Origin: Takakia lepidozioides
Lineage: Eukaryota > Streptophyta > Takakiopsida > Takakiales > Takakiaceae
Reading direction: 5' to 3'
Length of the DNA: 64,000 nucleotides
Assembly: GCA_030704615.1 (NCBI GenBank)
Contig: CM060731.1
Span: forward strand, 64,458,756-64,522,755
In this document: one piece after another, positions 20,400 through 30,569 of the stretch
How the letters are laid out: every line of letters starts with the position of its first letter
Position numbering within the stretch: position 1 is the first letter of the stretch
Position numbers and translations under genes: made by a program
The notes under the pieces: generated by a model
The model's input: the letters and a program-made list of their open reading frames with translations, nothing else
Databases searched by the model: none
Told to the model about the DNA's origin: nothing

Positions 20400-22295
20400 A
20401 TGGATCTTTGTAATAGACTTGCCAATGAATTCATCGATCTCATGGTTTCTCAATCGTATGCAGTATGTCGAAGGTCACTACCGCTGAGCGAGGAAATGAG
20501 CGTCAGTCGGAGGTCCCTATCCCGTCTACATAGTCCGACCACTTTCCAAAGCAGGCCAAGACAGGGAATCAATAACATCACCTCTGGCACTCTTAGAGAT
20601 GTTAGGACACTTGGTAAGGAGGGAAGACTCAAAGAGGCACTGCGCATTTTGGACCAACGAGGCGTTCGGGCAGATTCCAATACTTATGCCTGTCTACTGC
20701 AGGGATGCATCATCAGGAAAGCCCTGGTGGAGGGAAAACAGGTGCATGCACACATTATTGGCACCGAGTTCAAGCCAAACATTTTTGTCGAGAACACCCT
20801 TCTCAACATGTATGCCAAATGTGGGAGCATGGTGGATGCACGACAAGTGTTTGAGGAAATGCCTCAACGTGATATATTCTCATGGACCATGATAATGGCA
20901 GGATATGCCAAACATGGACAGTCTGAGGATGCTTTTAAAATCTATGAGCAAATGCATTGGGAAGGGGTAACCCCTGACAGGGTCACGTACACTATTGTTC
21001 TCAATGCCTGTGCTAGTCTTGGAGCCCTGGAAAAGGGCAAGTTTGTCCATGCTAACATTATTAAAACTGGAGTTGCACCTGACCTCATCTTGGAGAACAC
21101 TCTTGTGGACATGTATGCTAAATGTGGGAGTGTAAAGGATGCATGTCTAGTGTTCAACAATATGGTTGAACGTGATGTGGTCTCATGGAATACAGTCATT
21201 GCAGGATATGCCCAGTGTGGGCAGAGTGAAGAGGCTCTCAAATTCTATCAGCAAATGCAATGGGAAGGAGTGACACCTGACAAGGTCACACTCATATGTG
21301 TGATCAATGCATGCGCTTGCCTGGGATCTGTTGAAAGGGGTAAGCAGGTCCATGCTGACATCATTAACGCTGGAGTTGCTTTAGATATTCATCTGGAGAC
21401 AAGCCTTGTTGACATGTATGCCAAATGTGGGAGCTTAAGGGATGCGCGCGAAGTGTTTGACCATATGGTTGAGCGAAATGTGGTCTCATGGAGTGCGATG
21501 CTCACAGGTTATGCCCATTGTGGGTGTGGTAGAGAGGCTTTTGAATTATATGAGCAAATGCAACTACAGGGGGTGACCCCTAACGCGGTCACTTTCATTT
21601 CTATCCTCAATGCATGTGCCAGCCTGGGTGCCCGGGACAAGGCCAAGCAGGTCCATGGCGAAATCATCAAAGCTGGAGTTCCATCACATATTAATTTGGA
21701 GAATACCCTTGTTTACATGTATGCGAAATGCGGCAGCGTACCGGATGCACGTCAAGTATTTGACAATATTGCTAAACGGGATGTGGTGTCATGGAATTCG
21801 ATGATCACAGGATATGCTCAGCATGGGTATGGTAAAGAGGCCCTCCGACTATTTGAGCAAATGAAACATGAAGGATTGACACCAAACGGTATAACCTTCA
21901 CTTCTGTTCTCTCCGCATGCGGCCATGTGGGGCTAGTGGATGAAGGCCATCACTACTTTAATTCCATGACTCGAGATCATGGTCTCAAACCTACGGTGGA
22001 GCATTTTGGCTGCATGGTAGACCTTCTTGGCCGTGCAGGGCGATTGGACGAGGCAGAGGAACTTATCATGAAGATGCCAATGAGACCAGATGCTTCGGTG
22101 TGGGTCTCCTTGCTTGGAGCCTGTAGAATCCATGGTGGTGTTGAGGTAGCGGAACGTGCAGCAACATGTATGCTCAGGTGGGATTCACATCACCCTGCAG
22201 CTTATGTGCTGCTATCGAACATCTATGCTGCGGCTGGCAGGTGGGACGATGCAGCAAAGGTGAGAAATATGATGGAGGACAGAGGTGGCCTATGA
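20400..22295 (+). CDS. PLS-class pentatricopeptide repeat protein, E-type, no DYW domain
   Basis: An intronless 631-codon frame. Residues 1 to about 75 form a basic, serine-rich leader that fits an organelle transit peptide. From about residue 90 a block of about 101 residues recurs, each with an NTLxxMYAKCGSxxDAR motif, a DVVSWNxMIxGYAxxG motif and an EGVTPDxVTxxxxLNAC motif, the alternating PPR types of the PLS class. Residues from about 525 match the E region (HFGCMVDLLGRAGRLDEAEE, VLLSNIYAAAGRWDDAAKVR). The frame then stops at MMEDRGGL, just before the usual E2/E+ end, and no DYW deaminase is found in any frame downstream. PPR proteins of this class select C-to-U editing sites in plastid or mitochondrial RNA; without DYW it would need a partner. 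The lost tail could also be a truncation. Confidence 0.9.
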   Translation: MDLCNRLANEFIDLMVSQSYAVCRRSLPLSEEMSVSRRSLSRLHSPTTFQSRPRQGINNITSGTLRDVRTLGKEGRLKEALRILDQRGVRADSNTYACLLQGCIIRKALVEGKQVHAHIIGTEFKPNIFVENTLLNMYAKCGSMVDARQVFEEMPQRDIFSWTMIMAGYAKHGQSEDAFKIYEQMHWEGVTPDRVTYTIVLNACASLGALEKGKFVHANIIKTGVAPDLILENTLVDMYAKCGSVKDACLVFNNMVERDVVSWNTVIAGYAQCGQSEEALKFYQQMQWEGVTPDKVTLICVINACACLGSVERGKQVHADIINAGVALDIHLETSLVDMYAKCGSLRDAREVFDHMVERNVVSWSAMLTGYAHCGCGREAFELYEQMQLQGVTPNAVTFISILNACASLGARDKAKQVHGEIIKAGVPSHINLENTLVYMYAKCGSVPDARQVFDNIAKRDVVSWNSMITGYAQHGYGKEALRLFEQMKHEGLTPNGITFTSVLSACGHVGLVDEGHHYFNSMTRDHGLKPTVEHFGCMVDLLGRAGRLDEAEELIMKMPMRPDASVWVSLLGACRIHGGVEVAERAATCMLRWDSHHPAAYVLLSNIYAAAGRWDDAAKVRNMMEDRGGL

Positions 22296-25200
22296 GTGGA
22301 ATTTGCAAGCAAGCACTGCAGCTCTGCTTCGCATGAATCTAATTGGAGACCTACTTAAGACCTATTTGATCACATCCTAAGGAAGTACTGGTGGCCACCA
22401 CAAAGAGGTACAAGGTCAATGGATATGCACGCGGAGGCTTCTATGAATGTGGACAAGTATTTCCCTTTCAACTTTCAAAGTTGGTCTGGTGATAGTTGGT
22501 CAATTGTTTAAACCCTGAATCTTTCCATTACGTTCCTCAGGTCCCTTCCTCCTCCTGCTGCACTCCTTTCTTTTTCTGCTGTTCGTGCGCATTTGTCACA
22601 ACTTGGCCTTGTTGCCTTTACCTCCAATGTTTTGTTTTTCTTTTAGTCTGATAGTTGGTTGGAAGCTAACCACCAGTGGGATTGACCTAAAATGTTCCCA
22701 GCAGGTTGCTTCGAAAAGTGAGGTCTGCCATTTTCAAACATGGATAAATTTGCTATAAATGCTGAAGTTTTATGATGGTTTGCTGTTGTGTGGGATCCTT
22801 GAAGGTACTCTTGGTTTCTGCTCTCCTCAGTTGAAAGCCTTCTCCATTTTGTTCAAATTGTCAAAACTTTGAAACAAAGCCAAGATTACAATTATGTCCC
22901 TTCAACATTTCAGGGCTGTTGCAGACCATCACTCCTCATCTCTACCATTTTACCTCGTATGGGTTAAAAAGCAACAAAGCAAAAACAAGGTGGACTCCTG
23001 CTGAAGCAAGTGTAATTTATGGTGTCTCTTCCACCCGAGAAGGCTACGGTGAAATTGGATGGACATAAAGCAATGTCTTCGACACCTGGACATGTGGCAG
23101 GATGCCTTATCAAGTGGGATCCACAGCCACTACAAGTGGACAAATGCAGCATTCTCCTTCGGTAGTTTGGCCAGTGCAGCGAGGCATTCTTAAGACCGAG
23201 CTTTAATTCTAGTATCTGTGGGCTTTCCATGCGAACCAAGTGAGTTAAGATGTCCCATTACTTGACTGGTTCATTTGAGGAGAGATTTGCAATGGTTTGT
23301 GCAGATTGCAAGGAGACTCATCACACAATCCAGAGAAGGGGCACCAGTGTGCCTGATATTACTGACTTTATCACTGCATGTGGAATGTATGCAGTGAGTC
23401 TGTACTTACCTTAGCTTCATTGTGTTCCTCACAAGTATGAGGCACTGTATGTGGGCTCCACTTATTTTGAGCATGTCCAAAACAGATGTTCATAGATGTT
23501 CATAGATGTTCCGCCGTCATTTATCTGTCTATGTCCGATCCTTTGGGCCTCCTTGTGCTTCTATCTCTGGACAAGGCTGTGACAGTCCATAACCTTCAAA
23601 ATGGTTGCTTGGTAACATCAGGTGCAGTGAGAGACATGTGAAGAGTCTTGAGGGACGTTAACATTGAGAATCAGGTGGATGTGTGGGACAGGGTGCACCT
23701 TACGGGCTTGAGCACATCAGTCAGTGCATACATATCCTGCTAAACTGTACCATACAATGACTGTCTCAATTCATGTCGAACCAGGTGTAGATACCCTCTC
23801 AGGGTAATCTGGAGTTGGTGGAGCAAAGACATGGATTAGAGAGTGTGCCAGCTATGATGCCACGAGAGAAGCAGGACAGTGGGACTTGAGAATTTCTTGA
23901 ATGCACAGTACCACTGCGTGATAATGCTCGTGAAGCCATATTCACCAAACACTCATGGACGGCACACCCCACTGTCAATCCTCTCATGCAAGGGAGGGCA
24001 AGTCATCAATGCTGGCGGGGATTGTGCTGCATTGTAGTGAGTGAGCCGGCTGCTCGGAGAGATTGATTGTTTAGGGCCAGCCGTGATTTTAATGTGTTAA
24101 CGCCTATTGTCGAGAGCTCTCAAATTCAAGTTGATTAGTTTGTATATTAACCAACCACAGCTCCAAACGTGAGAATTGAGCTCGGTTCTGCAATCACGGT
24201 AATCAGATATAGGCTTTTTTGGTTGTGCCAGGGTATTTAAACCAAACTTGCCCAGGCATGAAGGGAGTACCTCTCGACACTTCAGGAGTCGCCTAGTGTT
24301 GATGAGGGTAATCCCACACGTCTTTGCTGAAGTTGAAGGCTTCTGGGCTACCTGGCCACAGACAACGCACATAATGCCAACTTTGGCTCCAAACGGGAAG
24401 TTGGCTCCAACTTCAAAGCCTGGCAGTGAACCCAGAACTTTGGGCAAGGAGTGCTTGGAAATCTGGCAAGAACTTGATGAAAGGACTTCCTGGAGTGACC
24501 CGCGATTGGTTGTAGTGCAATCTGCCAAGTCGAACTGCAAGCCTTGGACTGCTTGCCATCCAATCCAGGCAAATTCCAGTTGGAAGTTTGGTGCTAAAGC
24601 TGGCAGCTGGCAGTGTAATTCAAGCTGGAACTTAAACCAGGTTTTGAGGATATGTATTGCCTTCTCTATGAAGATCTTGGTTTTCTTGTGATGCTTCTCT
24701 GTGCAAAAGAGTGGCAATGGGAGACCACAATCTTCCACAAACATTTCATTGGAAGTTCGATTGAGGACAATGAACGTCAAACGTTCCTTATGGCCCACGC
24801 ATGTGAGGGATTGGCTCGAGGAAACTGTCCTTAAAGTATAGCCTGTCAGTTAGTTGGAATATCTCCAAGAGTCAGCAAAGGTTTGTTGAATCAGACCTTT
24901 CAACTTTTTTGATACTTGGAAAGGCAAGCAAGTAAACTCCTAGTTGTAAGAACTAAGAACTTCAAGATGTTTCTATTCATCAGTCTACATTGTTCAAGAG
25001 CATACTCCAAGTCCTTTGTGCCTTACTTACATATTGTGCTGATGTTTGCTGTATCTGGACGCAATCTGAACTCTTCATGCCTACCTTGAAATAGGTAGAT
25101 GGGTACATGGACTTACTTGTACTATGACCTCCTAGGGGCTCAAGTATGCCCACATGGAGTTTTTGAGTTTCCAGAATTGCTTCAAAGAACCAATCCCCTA

Positions 25201-25785
25201 ACTGCTGAGCTGTGACTTTGTCTCATAGCTGCAAATTTGATTTCTATATAAGTAGTTTCTAATAGAAGCATTCTAAGCATGAGTCTTTGGAGGCTTCTAC
25301 TGTACTTCTGGAAACTGGGAAGGACCTTTTGGTCAAAGCCTGCATATTCAAAAACTGTGTTTTGCAGAACTTGTGAGGTTTATATGTAAATGCTAGTGTC
25401 CAGAGAGAGAAGACTCCGGCTTAACTAAGAGAACTAAGAGCCTCTGCTAGTGTCATTGAACGTCTCTATGATGTCGTTAAACGAAACATTACTAGATCAA
25501 AATGATGTAAGAGTGCACAAGTCATCACATGACTAAATCAAACTCTCCATCATGCGAAAACACTGTAATTTACAACCAACCTGTCTTTGCACATGGATTC
25601 GAAATCCGAGGACTGATAATCGAAAGTCGGCGAAGCCATACCAGACCCACTCAAGCAGGACACAGTCTCCATAAGTACTGATCCACATGATCCACCACCG
25701 CAGTAACGCCTTTTACTGGTGAAAACACCGACACTCCCTCTGAGCAGCTTCTGGACCTTGAGGGTTCAATTTTGAGGAGCTTCCA
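22296..25785. other. Long intergenic stretch without a recognisable gene
   Basis: No domain-bearing frame seen. The longest frame, 24097-24798 minus (233 codons), has no recognisable motif and overlaps a 147-codon plus-strand frame; it is probably chance. A short TTCATAGATG duplication is at 23490-23508. Near 25470 the string GATGTCGTTAAACGAAACAT resembles a retroposon 3' end. Confidence 0.4.
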
Positions 25786-25933
25786 TCCATGGCACACGTG
25801 GGAGGTGCTCGAGGTTCAGAGGGAGTTGACAGTAGGGTGGGGATTCTTCTCGGGTTGAGGAGGTCCTCAAGGATGAGATGATGGGGCATGATAAGGCCTT
25901 GTCATTGACTGAGCAGGCAGGGAAAACTGCTCA

Positions 25934-26782
25934 CACTACAACAGATCGCGGTATTTATGACTATATATATGACTAATCTGCAGTCATAAATGGTACATAT
26001 GACTTCTATGACTGTAAGTCGTGCAAACCAAGTCAATACAAATGAGTACAGGATGGTACGGTCCGGATGACTACAGTCAGATGAACCAAGTAACATCTCT
26101 CACTGCAGTCATATATACCATACTGCAGCCGCCGCTGCCGCGCCACGTGGTGAGGCGCAATTGATTTAAAAAATTAAATTTAATTTAAAAAAACAAAAAA
26201 CAAAAACATATGTCAAACGCCGCGTCTCACCGCATTGTGCCACGTGGCATAATGCATTTTATAATAATGAAAAAACCATGTGGCAGTCCATCTAGGGTAC
26301 CACGTGCTATCCCTAGCTTGCCTACTAACCGTAGGGCCATCTTATCCATTTGATTGTACTTAGAGGAGTTTGAATCTGCAACCTCTTTACTATAAGAATT
26401 ATAGTTCACTACCTGTTATCCAATACACCCATTAGTCATTCATATGATCATATGGTGTTTTAATTGTATTATACACACCAAATTACAAAATCCCCAGTAG
26501 TCATCATGACTATGTAACCTCATCCATATACACTGTAGTCATGGAAATGACTATGAATGGTGAGCTAAATCTGGTCAATTGTCGTTGACCAACCTTCTGC
26601 CCATTCCGGAGCCATGTAGTCACACAGACAACTACTTAGATAGTCGTTCATATAACTACAATCGTATGAACGACTGCGGGAGGTCAATTTCATATAAAAA
26701 CATGGTCAAAGTCATGGTCAAAGTCATGAAAACCATGACTACCACGGTTTGGCAGTCATAACTACCGCGATCTGTTGTAGTG
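25934..26782. mobile_element. Non-autonomous CACTA element (849 bp) inside Ty3 copy 2
   Basis: The left end reads CACTACAACAGATCGCGG and the right end is its exact inverse complement, the CACTA signature. Inner ends continue as inverted TATTTATGAC/GTCATAACTA motifs. Comparison with the uninterrupted site in Ty3 copy 1 (about 1604-1626) shows insertion after TCA; the right flank TCT fits a 3-bp target duplication with one later change. There is no coding capacity. Subterminal GTCAT/ATGAC words recur throughout, as expected for transposase-binding repeats of CACTA elements. Confidence 0.85.
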
Positions 26783-26798
26783 TCTCGAGGTTGTGGCA

Positions 26799-26807
26799 TA
26801 GCAACCA
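26799..26807 (+). promoter_or_regulatory. Conserved UAG-CAA-CCA between methyltransferase and pol in copy 2
   Basis: Same nine bases as at 1590-1598 in copy 1, in the same position between the GAGGTTG end of the methyltransferase frame and the pol linker. Conservation in a copy otherwise full of substitutions shows that the stop is ancestral to the family and not a recent nonsense change. Confidence 0.75.
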
Positions 26808-28285
26808 CGGGACGCGTCTCCTACCTCTAAGTCTGCTGGACTTAAGGTTGCAATTACGGAGGACAATTGGGAGCCTGACATTGGACCCATTGTCACTGGA
26901 GGATAGAGACAACGTATACGGCGGTTCCTGAGGGCTTACGGGAATTGTTTTGCCTTCAGTTTGAAGGATTTGGGAGCACTGAAAGGTCAGGAGATTCATA
27001 TTGAGTTGGCTACGGACACGCCAATCTTTCGGAGACCCTATAGATACAATGACATGGAGAGGTCTTTGATTCAGATGAGGACTCAAGATCTCTGGGGGCT
27101 GGTTTGGTGGAGCTCTCTAGTGGAGAGTATGCTTCAGTCATAGTGATGCCAGCCAAGAAGGATGTCTATGGCAAATGGACGGAGAGACGTATGTGCGGTG
27201 ATTACCGGCCTGTAAATCGTCAGACCAAGTCCGATAAGTATGTCATGCCCACACCGGAGGAGATCTTTGATCCCATTGGGCATGCCAAGGTCTTTAGCAC
27301 TTTGGACTTGCGGTCCAGATATCACCAGTTGCCGATCAAGGAGGCGGACAAGCAAAAAATGACATTCTGGGGGATCAATGAGCACGAGAAGGATTGCCTA
27401 TATCAGTGGCGGTTCTTACCATTCGGCCTTAAGAACGCTCCTGCAGAGTTCCAGAGAGTTATGGACATGATTCTAGCAGGGGTAGACTTTGCTCGGTACT
27501 ACATATATGACATCATCTTCTTTAGTGCTACGGTGGAGGAGCACGAGAGACACCTTCAGGTGGTGTTTGAGCGCTTGAGAGCGCACGGATTGAAATTACA
27601 TCCGGGGAAGTGCAAGTTCTTCCACAACCAGATTGAGTATCTGGGCCACATGATATATCCTGGAGGATTGGGGATGCAACAGACTAAGGTAGAGGCCATT
27701 GCACAGATTCCACGTCCCACGGATGTGAGCCTAGTTCGAGCTTTCATGGGGTTGACAAACTACTATAGACGGTTTATCAAGGGATTTAGTGCTATTGCAA
27801 AGGCTCTAACCAAGCTGACCAAGGTAGACCAGGAGTGGCAGTGGGAAGATGAGCAAGAGCGAGCTTTTCATGAGCTCAAGGCGAGATTGACCTCGGTGCC
27901 GATCTTGAGATGACCTATCAAGGGGCGTCCATTTCAGGTGCATACAGATTGGAGCATGCTGGGGCTTGGAGCGGTGCTCACGCAGGTGGATGATGAGGGA
28001 AGAGAGTTCATAGTGGCTTATGCTAGCCGCTCGAACAACGCTGCAGAGTCTAAGTATAGCTCATATGAAGGGGAGTGCTTAGCTGCAGTGTGGGCCGTGG
28101 CACACTTCAGGTGCTATCTATATGACAATCTCTTCACTTTTGTCACGGATCACCAGCCACTCAAGTGGTTAATGGAGTCAGACAAGCTTACGGGAAGCTT
28201 GCACGGTGGGCACTTATACTCCAAGAGTATGACTTTCAGATTGTGCATCGACCGGGTTTGGTCAATAGGGATGCGGATGGATTGA
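26808..28285 (+). pseudogene. Ty3 copy 2 reverse transcriptase and RNase H, inactive
   Basis: RT segment 27104-27913 keeps RMCGDYRPVNRQTKSDKY and FLPFGLKNAPAEFQRVMD, but the catalytic YIDD is changed to YIYD and RSGYHQ to RSRYHQ. A stop (TGA near 27911) separates RT from RNase H (27938-28285), where copy 1 has a CGA arginine codon. A further frameshift near 28190 breaks the KLTGKLARW region. The 5' linker has a premature TAG near 26903. The function is clear by comparison with copy 1; the copy is dead. Confidence 0.88.
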
Positions 28286-28383
28286 GTCGTAATCCATGCA
28301 CGAGCCAGCAGGATGACATTGGAGCTCGGTGGCATGGTGAGACGGACGAGGAGATGGTGCCGGGATGACATGCATCTGCCTTT

Positions 28384-28870
28384 TTGTGTATCTTAGCATC
28401 GGGAGGTCAGATTGGACCTACAACAGGGATGACTGTAGACGGAGTGTCTGAGGACCCTGAGGCTAGTGATGAGCCAGGTGGTGCTAGAGATATACATGAG
28501 GATTTGGTTGTGTTGGACTACCTCCGCACTGGAGACATGGCAGCTAGTGTGACTGCCAAGGAGAGGGATCGGATCCTGCAACGAGCCAAGAGGTTCAAGT
28601 GGGAGGGGATACACCTGCTTCGAGTGTGGGAGGATGGTCGGGTGAGGATACCGAGACACATTGAGGTATGTCACTATACGTGGAGGGGGATATCGGCCAG
28701 GTGTTCGGCGTTTCCACCCTGGGGACTATGTGTATTTGCAGCAGACAGCGCCTACGACCTTGGATGTCACAGTAGGACGTGTGATTCTAAGGGTCAGGGA
28801 GGTGTTGCCCTCAGGAGTGTTGATTCTGGAGGGTCGAGATGGCATGGTATGGAAGGACCATGTGCGTAAT
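28384..28870 (+). pseudogene. Ty3 copy 2 integrase remnant with large internal deletion
   Basis: Integrase N-terminal flank (LLRVWEDGRVRI) is joined at about 28648-28655 directly to the integrase C-terminal part (RHIEV, then RYVTIRGGGYRPGVRRFHPG in a shifted frame). Compared with copy 3, the H2C2 zinc domain and the entire DDE catalytic core, roughly 900 bp, are missing. The join lies between GTGAGGAT and CCGAGACACATTGAG, both found far apart in copy 3. Confidence 0.85.
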
Positions 28871-29085
28871 TGTGCGCCATGTCACCTTCCACATGTGGAT
28901 GGGAGGATCCCACCCTTGCAGTGGTACCTGCAGAGTTGCGTTGCATGCTATGTGGGCATGCTCGTGGTGCCACCACTATGTTGGTGTGTGATCGATGCTC
29001 AAGAGGTTGGCACATGGGATGCTTGACACCACCTCTTGAGAGGGTTCCTAATGGAAATTGGTTATGTCCACAGTGCTTGGGATAG
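28870..29085 (+). CDS. PHD finger at the C-terminus of Ty3 Pol (copy 2)
   Basis: The segment encodes a classical Cys4-His-Cys3 PHD finger: C-x2-C-x11-C-x2-C-x4-H-x2-C-x14-C-x2-C, with MLVCDRCSRGWHMGCLTPPL at its core and NWLCPQCLG at the end. It stands right after the integrase C-terminal region and before the polypurine tract. Here a 4-base deletion near 28910 puts it out of frame with integrase. Copy 3 lacks 2 bases at a different point (near 51518) and does not share this lesion, so both derive from one continuous integrase-PHD frame. PHD fingers read histone H3 tails; chromovirus integrases carry a chromodomain in this position. Targeting of integration is inferred. Confidence 0.8.
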   Translation: MCAMSPSTCGWEDPTLAVVPAELRCMLCGHARGATTMLVCDRCSRGWHMGCLTPPLERVPNGNWLCPQCLG

Positions 29086-29469
29086 TGACACTGGATATGA
29101 CTAGTGGCAGCTAACAAGACATGGGAGGCCAAGCTCATAGGAGTCAATACCCGAGATCTTAGGCTCAAGTTCACAGGTTGCAAGACGGCGACTAACGATG
29201 GGGCAACTCTTGTACCCAGCCTCTTGATCTATCGAGTTTGAGTGTAGTAGGGACAGTGGTGGAGGACTTAGTGAGGCTATGGCCACTATCACATCTTGTG
29301 GCTACCTGGACTTAGATGGACCTAAGCGCCAGCTAGGGGGGCGATTCTGATGGACTAGTGGCTGCACTAGTGGTGGCTAGTGGCAGACTAGTGGTTGGAC
29401 GGTGTGCACATGTGTTGTGTAATTTTGGACAGCGATGTAGTTGTGTAGCGATATGTATGCGCACGACAG

Positions 29470-29629
29470 CTGCTTAGTTAGTGACCATATCATCAAGTAT
29501 TTCTCAGGGCGAAATTCACCGCTGCTTAGTATGTGACCATATCACCAAGTATTTCTCAGTGCGAAATTCACCGCTGCTTAGTTTATGCCCATATCACCAA
29601 GTATTTCTCAATGCGAAATTCACTGCTGT
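29470..29629. repeat. Three 52-bp tandem repeats
   Basis: CTGCTTAGT begins at 29470, 29522 and 29574, followed each time by a CCATATCACCAAGTATTTCTC-like stretch and GCGAAATTCAC. The third unit forms the outer end of the fold-back structure at 29574-30165. Confidence 0.85.
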
Positions 29630-30165
29630 CACTACAGGTTTAGGGTTTTTGGCAACACTACTGAAGGTTTTGCCTCGCTGAATTGGCACAGATGTACTGT
29701 ACAAATGCACCAGCCCTCTTATTCCCGCTTATGATTTCATTCCGTTTTAAAAACATATAACTTCTATGACCGAGGTTTAAGAACATAAAACTATCATGAT
29801 CGTGTGTGGGTTGTGCTCACGTGAGCATGCTCACGATGTGCTCACATTATACCAACCCCCAGAAATCCTGGTTGGGTCTTTACTGGGGGGTTGGTATTGC
29901 ATGAGCACAGCGTGAGCACAACCCACGGTCATGGGAGTTTTATGATTTTTTAACCTCGGTCATAGGAGTTATATGTTTTCAGATGGAATAAGCGGATATA
30001 GAGGACTGGTGCATTTATACGGTACATCTGCACCAATCCAGGGAGGCGAAACCTTTAGTAGTGTAGCGAGAAACCCTAAACCTTTAGCGGTGGCGGCGAG
30101 TTTCGCATTGAGAAATACTTGGTGACATGGGCACAAACCTAAGCAGCAGTGGGTTTCGAATTGAG
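29574..30165. mobile_element. Fold-back element, two ~290-bp inverted arms
   Basis: The left arm (about 29574-29870) and right arm (about 29875-30165) are imperfect inverse complements along their whole length. Matching blocks are CACCAAGTATTTCTCAATGC, GGTTTAGGGTTT, AAAACATATAACTTCTATGA and GGTTGTGCTCACG, each found reversed in the right arm. The centre contains CCAACCCCC/GGGGGTTGG. There is no coding capacity. This is the structure of a fold-back or MITE element; target duplications were not identified. Confidence 0.75.
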
Positions 30166-30569
30166 GTAAGAGAACCTTAAAAGAAAAAATATCGCAACAA
30201 TTTCGTGGAACGAAAACAAAATAGTTGCAGTTGAGACAAAATACAATTCTATGCTATTAACATGTGATGCTAAATATAACTTGAAAAAATAAATTTGTTC
30301 CCTCGTCCAAAAATACACTAAACACACAATAAGCAGAAAATATAGCGATATTGATTGAAATGATTTACATGACAATAGACAGAATAACAAATGATGATAC
30401 TTTCGCTTATTGAAGTTTCATTTAGGAATGAAGTTAATATGTACATCTGTCATTTAGATCATCAATAAAACCAGGATATTTCTTTTTGTGCCATGAATTT
30501 TAGCACAGTATCTGAGAAGGTCTGAGATTGTTTCGCTTTGATAACATCAATGTCGACAATTTTTAGTAA

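Larger units (their letters stand above)
25786..29470 (+). mobile_element. Ty3/gypsy element copy 2, 5'-truncated and decayed
   Basis: Plus-strand copy beginning inside the C-terminal part of the methyltransferase ORF (CATCCATGGCACACGTGGGA). Next come a CACTA insertion (25934-26782), the UAG CAA CCA site (26799-26807), RT, RNase H, an integrase deletion, the integrase C-terminus, a PHD finger, and a polypurine tract (CTAGGGGGGCGA, about 29333-29345). The LTR starts TGATGGACTAGTGG (about 29349). A premature TAG near 26903, several frameshifts and a mutated RT active site show that it cannot move by itself. Confidence 0.88.

Noticed and set aside
24097-24798. A 233-codon minus-strand frame as a gene
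   Set aside because: No motif, overlaps a comparable plus-strand frame, and has no splice or repeat context; kept only as a remark.
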